This document shows, piece by piece, positions 1 through 6,242 of a stretch of DNA of 60,497 bases. The stretch comes from Flammeovirga aprica JL-4 (lineage in GTDB: Bacteria > Bacteroidota > Bacteroidia > Cytophagales > Flammeovirgaceae): the NCBI RefSeq assembly GCF_012844305.1, contig NZ_JABANE010000057.1:1-60497 (forward strand), given 5' to 3'. The notes under the pieces are model-generated. The model had not been told where the DNA came from. It did not search any database and saw only the letters and a list, made by a program, of their open reading frames with translations. Numbering within the stretch: the first letter of the stretch is position 1; each line of letters starts with the position of its first letter. A program made the position numbers and the translations under genes.

Positions 1-633
1 TTTTGTCCATTTAGAGATAGGTTTGAATAATGCATATCTACTTCTTGCTAATAGTTGCGGTAAAGTATCGCCGTTAGGAAGTATTTCAGGTACATATTTC
101 TCCTCTTTTTCACGGCTTTCTTTTATTTTCTCATTCTCTGCCTCCAAAGTTTCCCATCTAACCTTGATTCGTTGTTCCTGTACAGCCTCAGAAGCTAGCT
201 GTTGCACATGAAAACGGTCAATTACGATATCTGCTTTACCAAAACATTTACTCGCAATAAGGTTCATATTATTAGCCATGTCTAATGTTATTTCCTCTAC
301 CTTATCACGCTGATCTTTGGGGATTTGTCTTAAAACTTTTATTACATCTTCAGACTTTACTCCTTCAATTAAAGCGATTAAACTACCCTGTTTGCCACCT
401 GCAAGTTTATTCGTTACAATTGTGTATAATTCTCCATTGGACAAAGAGGTCTCATCAATACCAATCGATTTTGAAATATTTTCAGGAAAGACAAGGTTGT
501 TGTCATCTGAGTGTTCTTTTACCCATTCACCAAACTCACTCAAATGTTTTTTATAACTTCGAAGAAAGTTCGAGCTTTTAACTCCATAGAAAGTAGAAAG
601 ACGTTGACTGCTTATTGCTTCAGTATCGAGCAA
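1..633 (-). CDS. ISL3-type DDE transposase, partial (3' end outside the window)
   Basis: The reverse strand is open from 639 to the left edge, preceded by a TAA at 642-640. The translation contains SIGIDETSLSNGE, LYTIVTNKLAGGK, LDMANNMNLIASKCF and DRFHVQQLASEA. These are typical of the DDE_Tnp_ISL3 catalytic core: first Asp in GIDET, second in the LDMA segment. The last acidic residue would lie off-window. There is no ATG near the start. A TTG at 633 overlaps the end of the upstream transposase ORF by 14 nt, so expression may use reinitiation or a shift from that frame, in which this ORF lies at +1. No internal stop is seen, so the part in view could be active. Confidence 0.75.
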   Translation of the reverse strand, partial: MLDTEAISSQRLSTFYGVKSSNFLRSYKKHLSEFGEWVKEHSDDNNLVFPENISKSIGIDETSLSNGELYTIVTNKLAGGKQGSLIALIEGVKSEDVIKVLRQIPKDQRDKVEEITLDMANNMNLIASKCFGKADIVIDRFHVQQLASEAVQEQRIKVRWETLEAENEKIKESREKEEKYVPEILPNGDTLPQLLARSRYALFKPISKWTK

Positions 634-967
634 GTTCTTTTAAAAAAGACGCGTATTCCTCAGACATACGTGTTCCTTTTGCTACTAACTTCCAATCCCT
701 TGATAATTTTAAATGAGCATCTTTTTCTGCCCATCTACGACGTTTTACTATCAACTTTACTTTTTTACCACGAATAGGAAAATCTTCAATTGTCTTAGGG
801 TCATGGAATCCTCTTTTTTGGAGTTCCAAATGAGAATATTCAACAGGAGGAATATCTTTTTCTTTTAGATAAATTTGAAGTTCTGCTGAACTGTTGGTAT
901 AGTCTTCAATTTCGAAGAAATCTAGCATCCCTTCAGGGAAAAACAAGGCTAATAAATCGTCATTCAT
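620..967 (-). CDS. ISAon1-type transposase N-terminal ORF
   Basis: This 115-aa protein starts at an ATG only about 54 bp inside the presumed IS end. It holds an acidic N-terminus (MNDDLLALFFPEGMLDFFEI), a KRGFHDPKTIEDFPIRGKKV segment, and basic residues suited to DNA binding. It matches what I recall of the short N-terminal ORF of ISAon1-like elements, which precedes the DDE frame. It ends with TGA at 622-620 inside the start of the DDE ORF. Function is inferred from family architecture: it would act with the downstream frame to recognise the element's ends. Confidence 0.7.
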   Translation of the reverse strand: MNDDLLALFFPEGMLDFFEIEDYTNSSAELQIYLKEKDIPPVEYSHLELQKRGFHDPKTIEDFPIRGKKVKLIVKRRRWAEKDAHLKLSRDWKLVAKGTRMSEEYASFLKELARY

Positions 968-1056
968 AAGAATACAAAGGTAGCAACATTATGGTCTTTG
1001 CCCAACTTTTGGTGCTGACCCGAAGAATTCCCTTGAAATCTCAAAAAGTAGAATAA

Positions 1057-1195
1057 CAAAAAAGAGGTTGCCACTGAATGACAACCTCTCCCACAAAGTA
1101 TGAAATGAAATGAATTATTACTTATATTTTTAACTCTTTATTAGAGTATTATTTCTTTATTCTAGTAATTCAAAAGTTATTTCCTTTTGATTACA
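1057..1195 (-). ncRNA. Putative small RNA, copy A (~140 nt)
   Basis: Read on the minus strand, a promoter (TTTG at 1229-1226, 19-nt spacer, CACCTTTG at 1206-1199) would start transcription near 1195. A 37-nt core at 1133-1097 includes AATTCATTTCATTTCAT. An intrinsic terminator follows at 1089-1058. No open reading frame of note lies inside. The core is identical in copies B and C. The unpaired UUCAUUUCAUUUCAU stretch is complementary to AUGAAA-type translation starts, so an antisense regulator is possible (inference). It could also be a leader of a gene since replaced by the IS. Confidence 0.6.
1058..1089 (-). terminator. Intrinsic terminator of RNA copy A
   Basis: On the minus strand AGAGGTTG pairs with CAACCTCT. 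Three further pairs (T-G, C-G, A-T) close a TTCAG loop, and six T follow. Copy C has the same hairpin with a compensatory change, A-T instead of G-C at the eighth pair. Confidence 0.85.
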
Positions 1196-1198
1196 TAA

Positions 1199-1229
1199 CA
1201 AAGGTGCATGATTATTTTCTTTTGTCAAA
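1199..1229 (-). promoter_or_regulatory. Bacteroidota-type promoter of RNA copy A
   Basis: Minus strand: TTTG (1229-1226), 19 nt, CACCTTTG (1206-1199). Compared with the Bacteroidota consensus TTTG-N19-21-TAnnTTTG, the spacing is exact and only the first base of the -7 box differs. The same boxes with the same spacing occur in copy B. Confidence 0.7.
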
Positions 1230-1382
1230 ATTAAAAAGCTCAAAATTTAATAAGTGTAAATAATGATTTTAAATATTATTAATTTTGTATTTGTTACGCT
1301 TAATTCATTTATAGGTATTAAGTGTAAGTTGATCCTTATATATAATAATGCATCTTTTGAAAAATGAAGGGTTTTGTTTGTA

Positions 1383-1402
1383 AAGTGTTACTGCGTACAC
1401 TT
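1383..1402. promoter_or_regulatory. Palindrome AAGTGT-N8-ACACTT upstream of RNA copy A
   Basis: A 20-bp inverted repeat with 6-bp arms and an 8-bp spacer lies about 154 bp upstream of the copy A promoter. An identical architecture occurs at 1849-1868, at the same distance from the copy B promoter, although the DNA between promoter and palindrome is mostly unrelated in the two copies. Further AAGTGT half-sites lie at 1252-1257 and 1320-1325. It is a candidate operator for a dimeric regulator. Confidence 0.45.
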
Positions 1403-1522
1403 AAAAATTTATGACGGATTTAAAAATTGTTAAAGATGATTTTTTGATGATTATCATTACCTTTTCGCTCTTTTTTTTATAAAAAATCTTACTTATCAAT
1501 AAAAATCAGAAAAAAGTTATAA

Positions 1523-1661
1523 CAAAAAAGAGGTTGCCACTGAATGACAACCTCTCCCACAAAGTATGAAATGAAATGAATTATTACTTATATTTTTAAC
1601 TCTTAATCGAGTATTTTTTCTTTTTCAATGTAATCTTAAAGCTTATTTCCTTTTGATTACA
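1523..1661 (-). ncRNA. Putative small RNA, copy B (~140 nt)
   Basis: Same organisation as copy A on the minus strand: promoter at 1695-1665, 37-nt core at 1599-1563, terminator hairpin at 1555-1529. The middle section differs from copy A, with several scattered substitutions, yet total length is unchanged. Tandem copies with their own promoters and terminators favour independent small RNAs over a single leader. Confidence 0.6.
1524..1555 (-). terminator. Intrinsic terminator of RNA copy B
   Basis: AGAGGTTG (1555-1548) pairs with CAACCTCT (1536-1529) on the minus strand and is followed by a run of T. The sequence is identical to the copy A terminator. Confidence 0.85.
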
Positions 1662-1664
1662 TAA

Positions 1665-1695
1665 CAAAGGTGCATGATTATTTTCTTTTGTCAAA
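1665..1695 (-). promoter_or_regulatory. Bacteroidota-type promoter of RNA copy B
   Basis: Minus strand TTTG (1695-1692), 19-nt spacer, CACCTTTG (1672-1665). Boxes and spacing are the same as in copy A. Confidence 0.7.
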
Positions 1696-1848
1696 GCATA
1701 TTTACATAAAATTTACTGTTGCGAAAATTCGCAAATACTTTATTAAATTTTGTACTGAGAACACTTATTTATGTATTGTACTGAGGTTTTTAATTATGAC
1801 ATAGATCATATTTGGACTTTGTCTTGAATCACTGATAATAATGTAGTT

Positions 1849-1868
1849 AAGTGTTAATATATACACTT
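1849..1868. promoter_or_regulatory. Palindrome AAGTGT-N8-ACACTT upstream of RNA copy B
   Basis: AAGTGTTAATATATACACTT. It lies exactly 466 bp from the matching palindrome at 1383-1402, the same offset as the two RNA modules. It also lies between the RNA and the ctlX-like gene starting at 2008, so it might serve either side. Confidence 0.45.
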
Positions 1869-2007
1869 CTTAAAATTTTTTTTCAAAAAACCGAAAAAAA
1901 AAGGGAATTTTTCATTTTTAAGGTATTAAATCAGATTTTTGAGTAGTATTGCCACTGAATTTTTTCATTTATCATTACACATACTCGTTTTTAACCTATA
2001 AATACAA

Positions 2008-2943
2008 ATGAATAATTCCTCTCAACATATATTGATGGTCAGACCTGCGTCTTTTGGCTTTAATGAAGACACTGCTGCAGATAATGAATTTCAAGAAACA
2101 AATTTCGATCTCTCTAATACTGAGTATATAGAAAGTGCATTGAAGGAGTTTGATCATTATGTGGCCACACTAAGGGCCAATAATATTGATGTCACCGTGA
2201 TTGATGACACACCTGAACCTAGAAAACCTGATAGTCAATTTCCTAATAATTGGTTTACAACTCATCGTGACGGAAATATCTTTTTATACCCAATGCGTCC
2301 TATAAATAGGAGGTTAGAAAGAAGATCAGATATTATTGACATGATGGAAATGTGTTTTCATGTTTCTAAAGTGACAGATTTATCGATCTATGAAGAACAG
2401 AATAAATTTCTGGAGGGTACTGGAAGTATTATTTTCGATAGAGTTCATAAAATAGCGTATGCTTGTGTTTCAGGAAGAACAGATCAGGAACTTTTTGAGA
2501 AACACGCTGAAACATTAGGATATGAACCTGTAGTTTTTACTTCCTTAGATGAAAATGATGTGCCTATCTATCATACCAATGTGATGCTGTCCATAGCGAC
2601 AGATTTTGTGGTGATCTGTGGTGCCTCCGTAAAAAATGCTGAGGAAAAGGCTTTGCTTTGGGAGAAATTTAAGTCAACAGGGAAAGAAATAATAGACGTC
2701 AGCTTCTCACAATTAAGAGATTTCACTTGTAACGTGCTGGAAGTGACTGATTTGAATGGGAACAAGAAAATTACAATGTCTTCCAGAGCTTTTCATTCTT
2801 TTACTCCAGAGCAGATTGAAGTGATGGAAAAATATGTAGATATCATTCATTCGCCTATAGATACCATTGAAAATGTTTGTGGTGGAGGTACGAGGTGTAT
2901 GATGGCAGAGATTTATTTAGATGAGAACATCCACATTTCCTAA
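2008..2943 (+). CDS. ctlX: CtlX-like citrulline/arginine deiminase-family hydrolase
   Basis: The 311-aa protein belongs to the guanidino-group modifying superfamily (amidinotransferase/arginine deiminase fold). It shows MVRPASFGFN near the N-terminus, PDSQFPNNWFTTH (substrate-binding region), EGTGSIIFD (acidic residue), HTNVMLSI (catalytic His) and a C-terminal GGGTRCMMAE with the likely nucleophilic Cys at residue 297. Length and motifs fit the citrulline-utilisation hydrolase CtlX of Bacteroidota, which acts on citrulline or arginine-like compounds in the cytosol. ATG start at 2008. The last 27 bp overlap the convergent membrane-protein gene. No neighbouring arginine-pathway genes are seen, so the substrate is uncertain. 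Confidence 0.8.
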   Translation: MNNSSQHILMVRPASFGFNEDTAADNEFQETNFDLSNTEYIESALKEFDHYVATLRANNIDVTVIDDTPEPRKPDSQFPNNWFTTHRDGNIFLYPMRPINRRLERRSDIIDMMEMCFHVSKVTDLSIYEEQNKFLEGTGSIIFDRVHKIAYACVSGRTDQELFEKHAETLGYEPVVFTSLDENDVPIYHTNVMLSIATDFVVICGASVKNAEEKALLWEKFKSTGKEIIDVSFSQLRDFTCNVLEVTDLNGNKKITMSSRAFHSFTPEQIEVMEKYVDIIHSPIDTIENVCGGGTRCMMAEIYLDENIHIS

Positions 2944-4209
2944 TCTCTTCTTGAAGTAAGCTTCAAGCTGAATGATCAAGATATAATATAAAAATACGCT
3001 TGCCCCAATTTTGTATCTGCTCAAGGATCCCAAATTGGGGCTTGCTATTGCTAAAAATGCTATGGTGCAGAGTGAATACGCTAATAATAATCCGATCATC
3101 AATAAATTAGATCTTGAGATTTTCGTCTTTTCTGTAATAAGGAGATAGAAATTCATCAGTATCAGCAGTAATACAAGAAGGTTTTCTGAACTTATGATCA
3201 CATCAAAAAGGTGTCTTGAAGTGAGATAATTAGGGTAGAGAAGTGGAGTGAACATAGCTTCTGGGATAGACAGAAGAATACCTTCCCAAGTATTGCTCAT
3301 TTTTTCTAAATGAATAGCATGAGGATCTTGTTCGTATAAACTTAGCTTCTGGTAATTATCAAAAATAGTTTGTGGAAATCGATTCAGATTGAAATGGTAT
3401 TCAAAATTGATCATAAATATTCCTCCAATAATGATCAATGAGAATAGTATCAGTATATACTTTTTGCTGAAACTTATATTTTTCTTATTCAGATACATGA
3501 AAAAAAGCAGGGGGACAAAGAAGATTAAATACCCTCCGAAGTAATAAAACTTCAATTGTAACAGGCTGTAAAGGGAAAATAGAAGTGCTAGAATAGGAGT
3601 CAATTTAATATTTCGAGATATTAAATCGATTGATAAACCTAAGCTGAAATATAAAAAGGGGAGCGCTAATGCTTCTTTAATGACGCCGCTGCTCCAGAAA
3701 ATGATTGTGGGAAAACACAAGTTGGCTATTAAAAAGCTAAAGGCAGTGGAGGGGTAGAGTTGCTTAACTCTTTTCAGTAAAAACCAGAAGCCACAAAAAC
3801 TGAAAAATGACATGTATAGTGACATTATCCAGTAATTTCCGAAACAAATAAGGCTTAAAATACTTCCAAGAATAGTGAAATAGACAGTGGAACTATTACT
3901 GAACATCAATTGAGACTTGATTTCAGATGGGTAGTAATAAGGTTTTGAAAATACAAAATCTAGATAGCCTGTAAAGTTAGTTTTCGCAATTTCAGCTAAT
4001 TTTACCGAATCAGCATGCAACATAAAAGTATCACCTCCTTTGAAATAAGTGGAATAAAGGTATCCAAGTAATAGACCCATTATTAGTTTGACCAATAGTG
4101 CACGGTCATGAATCAGAGGATACAATGAAGCGTTTTTTCTTCGGTGTAAAAAAATACCGATGATCAAAAGGAGGATGCTGAAAATACTCATAAAAAAATG
4201 CTGCAACAT
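2917..4209 (-). CDS. Polytopic inner-membrane protein of unknown function
   Basis: About 430 aa with roughly ten hydrophobic segments, for example FFMSIFSILLLIIGIFLHRR at the N-terminus, FSFLIANLCFPTIIFWSSG and LLVLLLILMNFYLLI. I chose the ATG at 4209; a longer frame begins with TTG at 4224. A periplasmic loop with HADSVKLAEIAK and the general layout resemble O-antigen polymerase or membrane glycosyltransferase-like proteins, but no decisive motif is visible. Its 3' end overlaps the ctlX-like gene tail to tail by 27 bp. I do not recognise the family, and a role in envelope polysaccharide is only a guess. Confidence 0.6.
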   Translation of the reverse strand: MLQHFFMSIFSILLLIIGIFLHRRKNASLYPLIHDRALLVKLIMGLLLGYLYSTYFKGGDTFMLHADSVKLAEIAKTNFTGYLDFVFSKPYYYPSEIKSQLMFSNSSTVYFTILGSILSLICFGNYWIMSLYMSFFSFCGFWFLLKRVKQLYPSTAFSFLIANLCFPTIIFWSSGVIKEALALPFLYFSLGLSIDLISRNIKLTPILALLFSLYSLLQLKFYYFGGYLIFFVPLLFFMYLNKKNISFSKKYILILFSLIIIGGIFMINFEYHFNLNRFPQTIFDNYQKLSLYEQDPHAIHLEKMSNTWEGILLSIPEAMFTPLLYPNYLTSRHLFDVIISSENLLVLLLILMNFYLLITEKTKISRSNLLMIGLLLAYSLCTIAFLAIASPNLGSLSRYKIGASVFLYYILIIQLEAYFKKRLGNVDVLI

Positions 4210-4266
4210 TTGAATTGTCTTCAAAATATTGCAGCAATATAATTACTTCAAACGAATAATCTAATC

Positions 4267-5226
4267 CTAGAAGATAGCCTCAGCGATATCTTTTACAGAA
4301 GTAGATCTACCCATAGAATAGAAATGCATACCTGGAACGCCGTATTCAATCAGTTCTTTTGACTGTTTGATACCCCATTCGATACCCAATTCCTTGATCT
4401 CTTTATTATTCTTACACTTTTTAGCTTCAGTCAATAATTCCTCAGGGAAATCTAACTTAAAGATACTCGGTAACAGTGTCAATTGCTTTTGAGTAGTCAA
4501 AGGCTTGATTCCTGGAAGGATAGGTACTGTAATACCCGCTGCACGACATCTATCTACAAAATCAAAGTACTTTTGATTATCAAAGAACATTTGAGTTACG
4601 ATGTAATCAGCACCTAATTCTACTTTCTTTTTTAAGAAGTCAATGTCAGAAGCCATATTAGAAGCATCCATGTGCTTTTCAGGGTAACCTGCTACACCAA
4701 TGCTGAAACCTCCTTTAAATCCTGCTTGATCAGCATATTTAAACTCACCTTCGTTCATTTTAGTGACATGTTCCACCAACTCAGAAGCATAAGCATATCC
4801 TTCAGGATGCGGAGTGAAAGAAGCTTCACCTTTAGCAGCATCCCCTCTTAATGCTAATATATTTTCAATTCCTAAGAAATTTAATTCAATAAGAATGTTT
4901 TCAGTTTCTTCTTTAGAAAAACCACCGCAAATGATATGAGGAACAGTATCTACTTTGTATTTGTGCATAATGGCAGCGCAAACGGCAACTGTACCTGGTC
5001 TATGGCGTTGGATTGATTTTTCAAATAAGCCGTTTGATAATTCTTTATAAACGTACTCCTCTCTGTGATAGGTAACATCCACAAATGCAGGATTAAACTC
5101 CATTAGCGGGTCAATAGCATCAAATAATGATTGAATACTCTTACCTCTTACTGGGGGAAGTAGTTCAAAAGAAAATAATGTCTTTTTATCCTCGGCTGCT
5201 TGATTAAGACGATCTATAACTTTCAA
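4267..5226 (-). CDS. metF: Methylenetetrahydrofolate reductase MetF
   Basis: The 319-aa protein matches FAD-dependent MTHFR along its length. FSFELLPPVRGKS is the N-terminal barrel strand with the catalytic Glu, followed by DVTYHREE, ENILALRGDAAKGE (folate/FAD region), FSIGVAGYPEKH, DYIVTQMFFDNQKYF and LPGIKPLTT. It reduces 5,10-methylene-THF to 5-methyl-THF for methionine synthesis. Together with fhs at 55801 it covers two steps of one-carbon folate metabolism. It is transcribed alone on the minus strand, with 305 bp of non-coding DNA upstream. Confidence 0.95.
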   Translation of the reverse strand: MKVIDRLNQAAEDKKTLFSFELLPPVRGKSIQSLFDAIDPLMEFNPAFVDVTYHREEYVYKELSNGLFEKSIQRHRPGTVAVCAAIMHKYKVDTVPHIICGGFSKEETENILIELNFLGIENILALRGDAAKGEASFTPHPEGYAYASELVEHVTKMNEGEFKYADQAGFKGGFSIGVAGYPEKHMDASNMASDIDFLKKKVELGADYIVTQMFFDNQKYFDFVDRCRAAGITVPILPGIKPLTTQKQLTLLPSIFKLDFPEELLTEAKKCKNNKEIKELGIEWGIKQSKELIEYGVPGMHFYSMGRSTSVKDIAEAIF

Positions 5227-5463
5227 AGGCTGTAATATTTAGTTTGTTCGAAACATAAGTACTTGATTACAATCGCTCAAATACATAAAACGCGAATGCA
5301 AAGTTATTTTCATCTGTAAGCTTTACCAAAAAGAAAGTGATAAATTTTCTTTTTTTTGATGACTTTTTTATAAAATCTTCAATAATAACGTGGAATGCCT
5401 ATGAAAATGAAAGCTTTTTGGGGTATGAAGAGTGAGAATCTCTTTGTAGAGTTCATTTTAATT

Positions 5464-5506
5464 GTAAAAAAACAATCCCTACTCTTCTTTAGAAAAATAG
5501 GGATTG
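5464..5506 (-). terminator. Intrinsic terminator after the kdsA-talCBS-kdsC operon
   Basis: On the minus strand CAATCCCTA (5506-5498) pairs with TAGGGATTG (5481-5473) and is followed by seven T. It closes the KDO operon. The rest of the 5227-5531 gap is AT-rich and should hold the metF promoter, but I see no consensus match good enough to annotate. Confidence 0.8.
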
Positions 5507-5531
5507 AATAAAAAGCTCTTATAAGTCAGCT

Positions 5532-6233
5532 TTAAAGAGGATTGTTTTCTATGAATTCACTGCCTTCATTCTTGAAGAATTTGGTAGGAATTTCATTTCT
5601 CAGTTTGATGTATTTCGCATAGTCGCCTTCAAAATCAACTCTCTTATCGATAGTCTCATCAAAACGATCCAATAAGCATAATACAACTTCTGATACTTCT
5701 CTAACTGCATTGCTGTTACCTGCATTGCCAGTAATGTAATCCGCATAGCCATGCATACGGCAGTACTCTGTGAAAAGCGGGCTTCCTTGTCTTCCGACCA
5801 TAAAACGGGCACCTACTTCTCTCGCCAAAGAAATATCAAGGATATCATCAAAAGTAAAAAGGATCTCTTCTGCTTTTACGCCAGACATACTGTCTACTAA
5901 TGGAAGTACTTTTACTTTATCTTTGACTAAGTAACAAACAGCATCAAAATGTTCTCTTTTGGCCCATTTAAATGCAGCTTCATTAAATTCTCCTGTTACA
6001 ACTGCTGTGAAAGGGATTTCACCGTGCTCTAAGAAGTAGCCAAAGCGAAGCATATTTACACCCATAGAGTCCACTTCACTAAATGGACTAGGCATAGCAC
6101 CACCTTTTACGCCACCATTAAAAACACCATCCCAGTCAAAGATTAATCCTTTGACTTTTTTCAATTGCTCTAAAAGAGAAGAGGAGGCGGTTACAAACAC
6201 GCCTCCTCCTTCTTCGAATAATTCTTCTCTCAT
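5532..6233 (-). CDS. KdsC-like HAD phosphatase (KDO-8-phosphate phosphatase candidate)
   Basis: The 233-aa HAD-superfamily protein carries LIFDWDGVFNGG (nucleophile Asp33, acid/base Asp35), VVTGEFNEAAF (motif II region), a Lys in VKDKVKVLP (motif III) and FTFDDILDISLA (motif IV). ADYITGNAGNSNAVREVSEVV near the end mirrors the tail of KdsC tetramers. KdsC would dephosphorylate KDO-8-P to KDO. It is longer than typical KdsC (~170-190 aa) because of a 26-aa N-terminal lead and a C-terminal extension after the RFDET segment. It lies 9 bp after the transaldolase-CBS gene in the kdsA operon, which supports the pathway assignment. The divergent motifs leave the exact substrate open. Confidence 0.75.
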   Translation of the reverse strand: MREELFEEGGGVFVTASSSLLEQLKKVKGLIFDWDGVFNGGVKGGAMPSPFSEVDSMGVNMLRFGYFLEHGEIPFTAVVTGEFNEAAFKWAKREHFDAVCYLVKDKVKVLPLVDSMSGVKAEEILFTFDDILDISLAREVGARFMVGRQGSPLFTEYCRMHGYADYITGNAGNSNAVREVSEVVLCLLDRFDETIDKRVDFEGDYAKYIKLRNEIPTKFFKNEGSEFIENNPL

Positions 6234-6242
6234 GGTTAGAGA

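Larger units (their letters stand above)
1..1021 (-). mobile_element. ISL3-like insertion sequence, partial (runs off left edge)
   Basis: Two overlapping transposase frames on the minus strand fill this stretch. The probable outer end is at about 1021, where the minus strand begins GGGTCAGCACCAAAAGTTGG, a G-rich end upstream of the first frame as expected for a terminal inverted repeat. The layout (short N-terminal ORF, then a DDE ORF) resembles the ISAon1-type elements of Bacteroidota. The other end and the second inverted repeat are outside the window, so the exact boundary and target duplication cannot be confirmed. Confidence 0.75.
1053..1229 (-). repeat. 177-bp RNA module, copy A
   Basis: This segment aligns base for base in length with 1519-1695, exactly 466 bp away. 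About 85 nt on the terminator side and about 48 nt on the promoter side are essentially identical. The roughly 40-45 nt in between have diverged. Conserved ends around a free middle suggest selection on a transcribed RNA rather than a recent plain duplication. Confidence 0.85.
1519..1695 (-). repeat. 177-bp RNA module, copy B
   Basis: Direct repeat of 1053-1229 with both ends conserved and a diverged middle. The DNA from 1230 to 1518 separates the copies. It is very AT-rich, with no coding frame, and holds only the AAGTGT motifs. Confidence 0.85.

Noticed and set aside
285..777. Plus-strand frames across the left edge
   Set aside because: They are antisense to a clear ISL3-type transposase and have no recognisable motifs.
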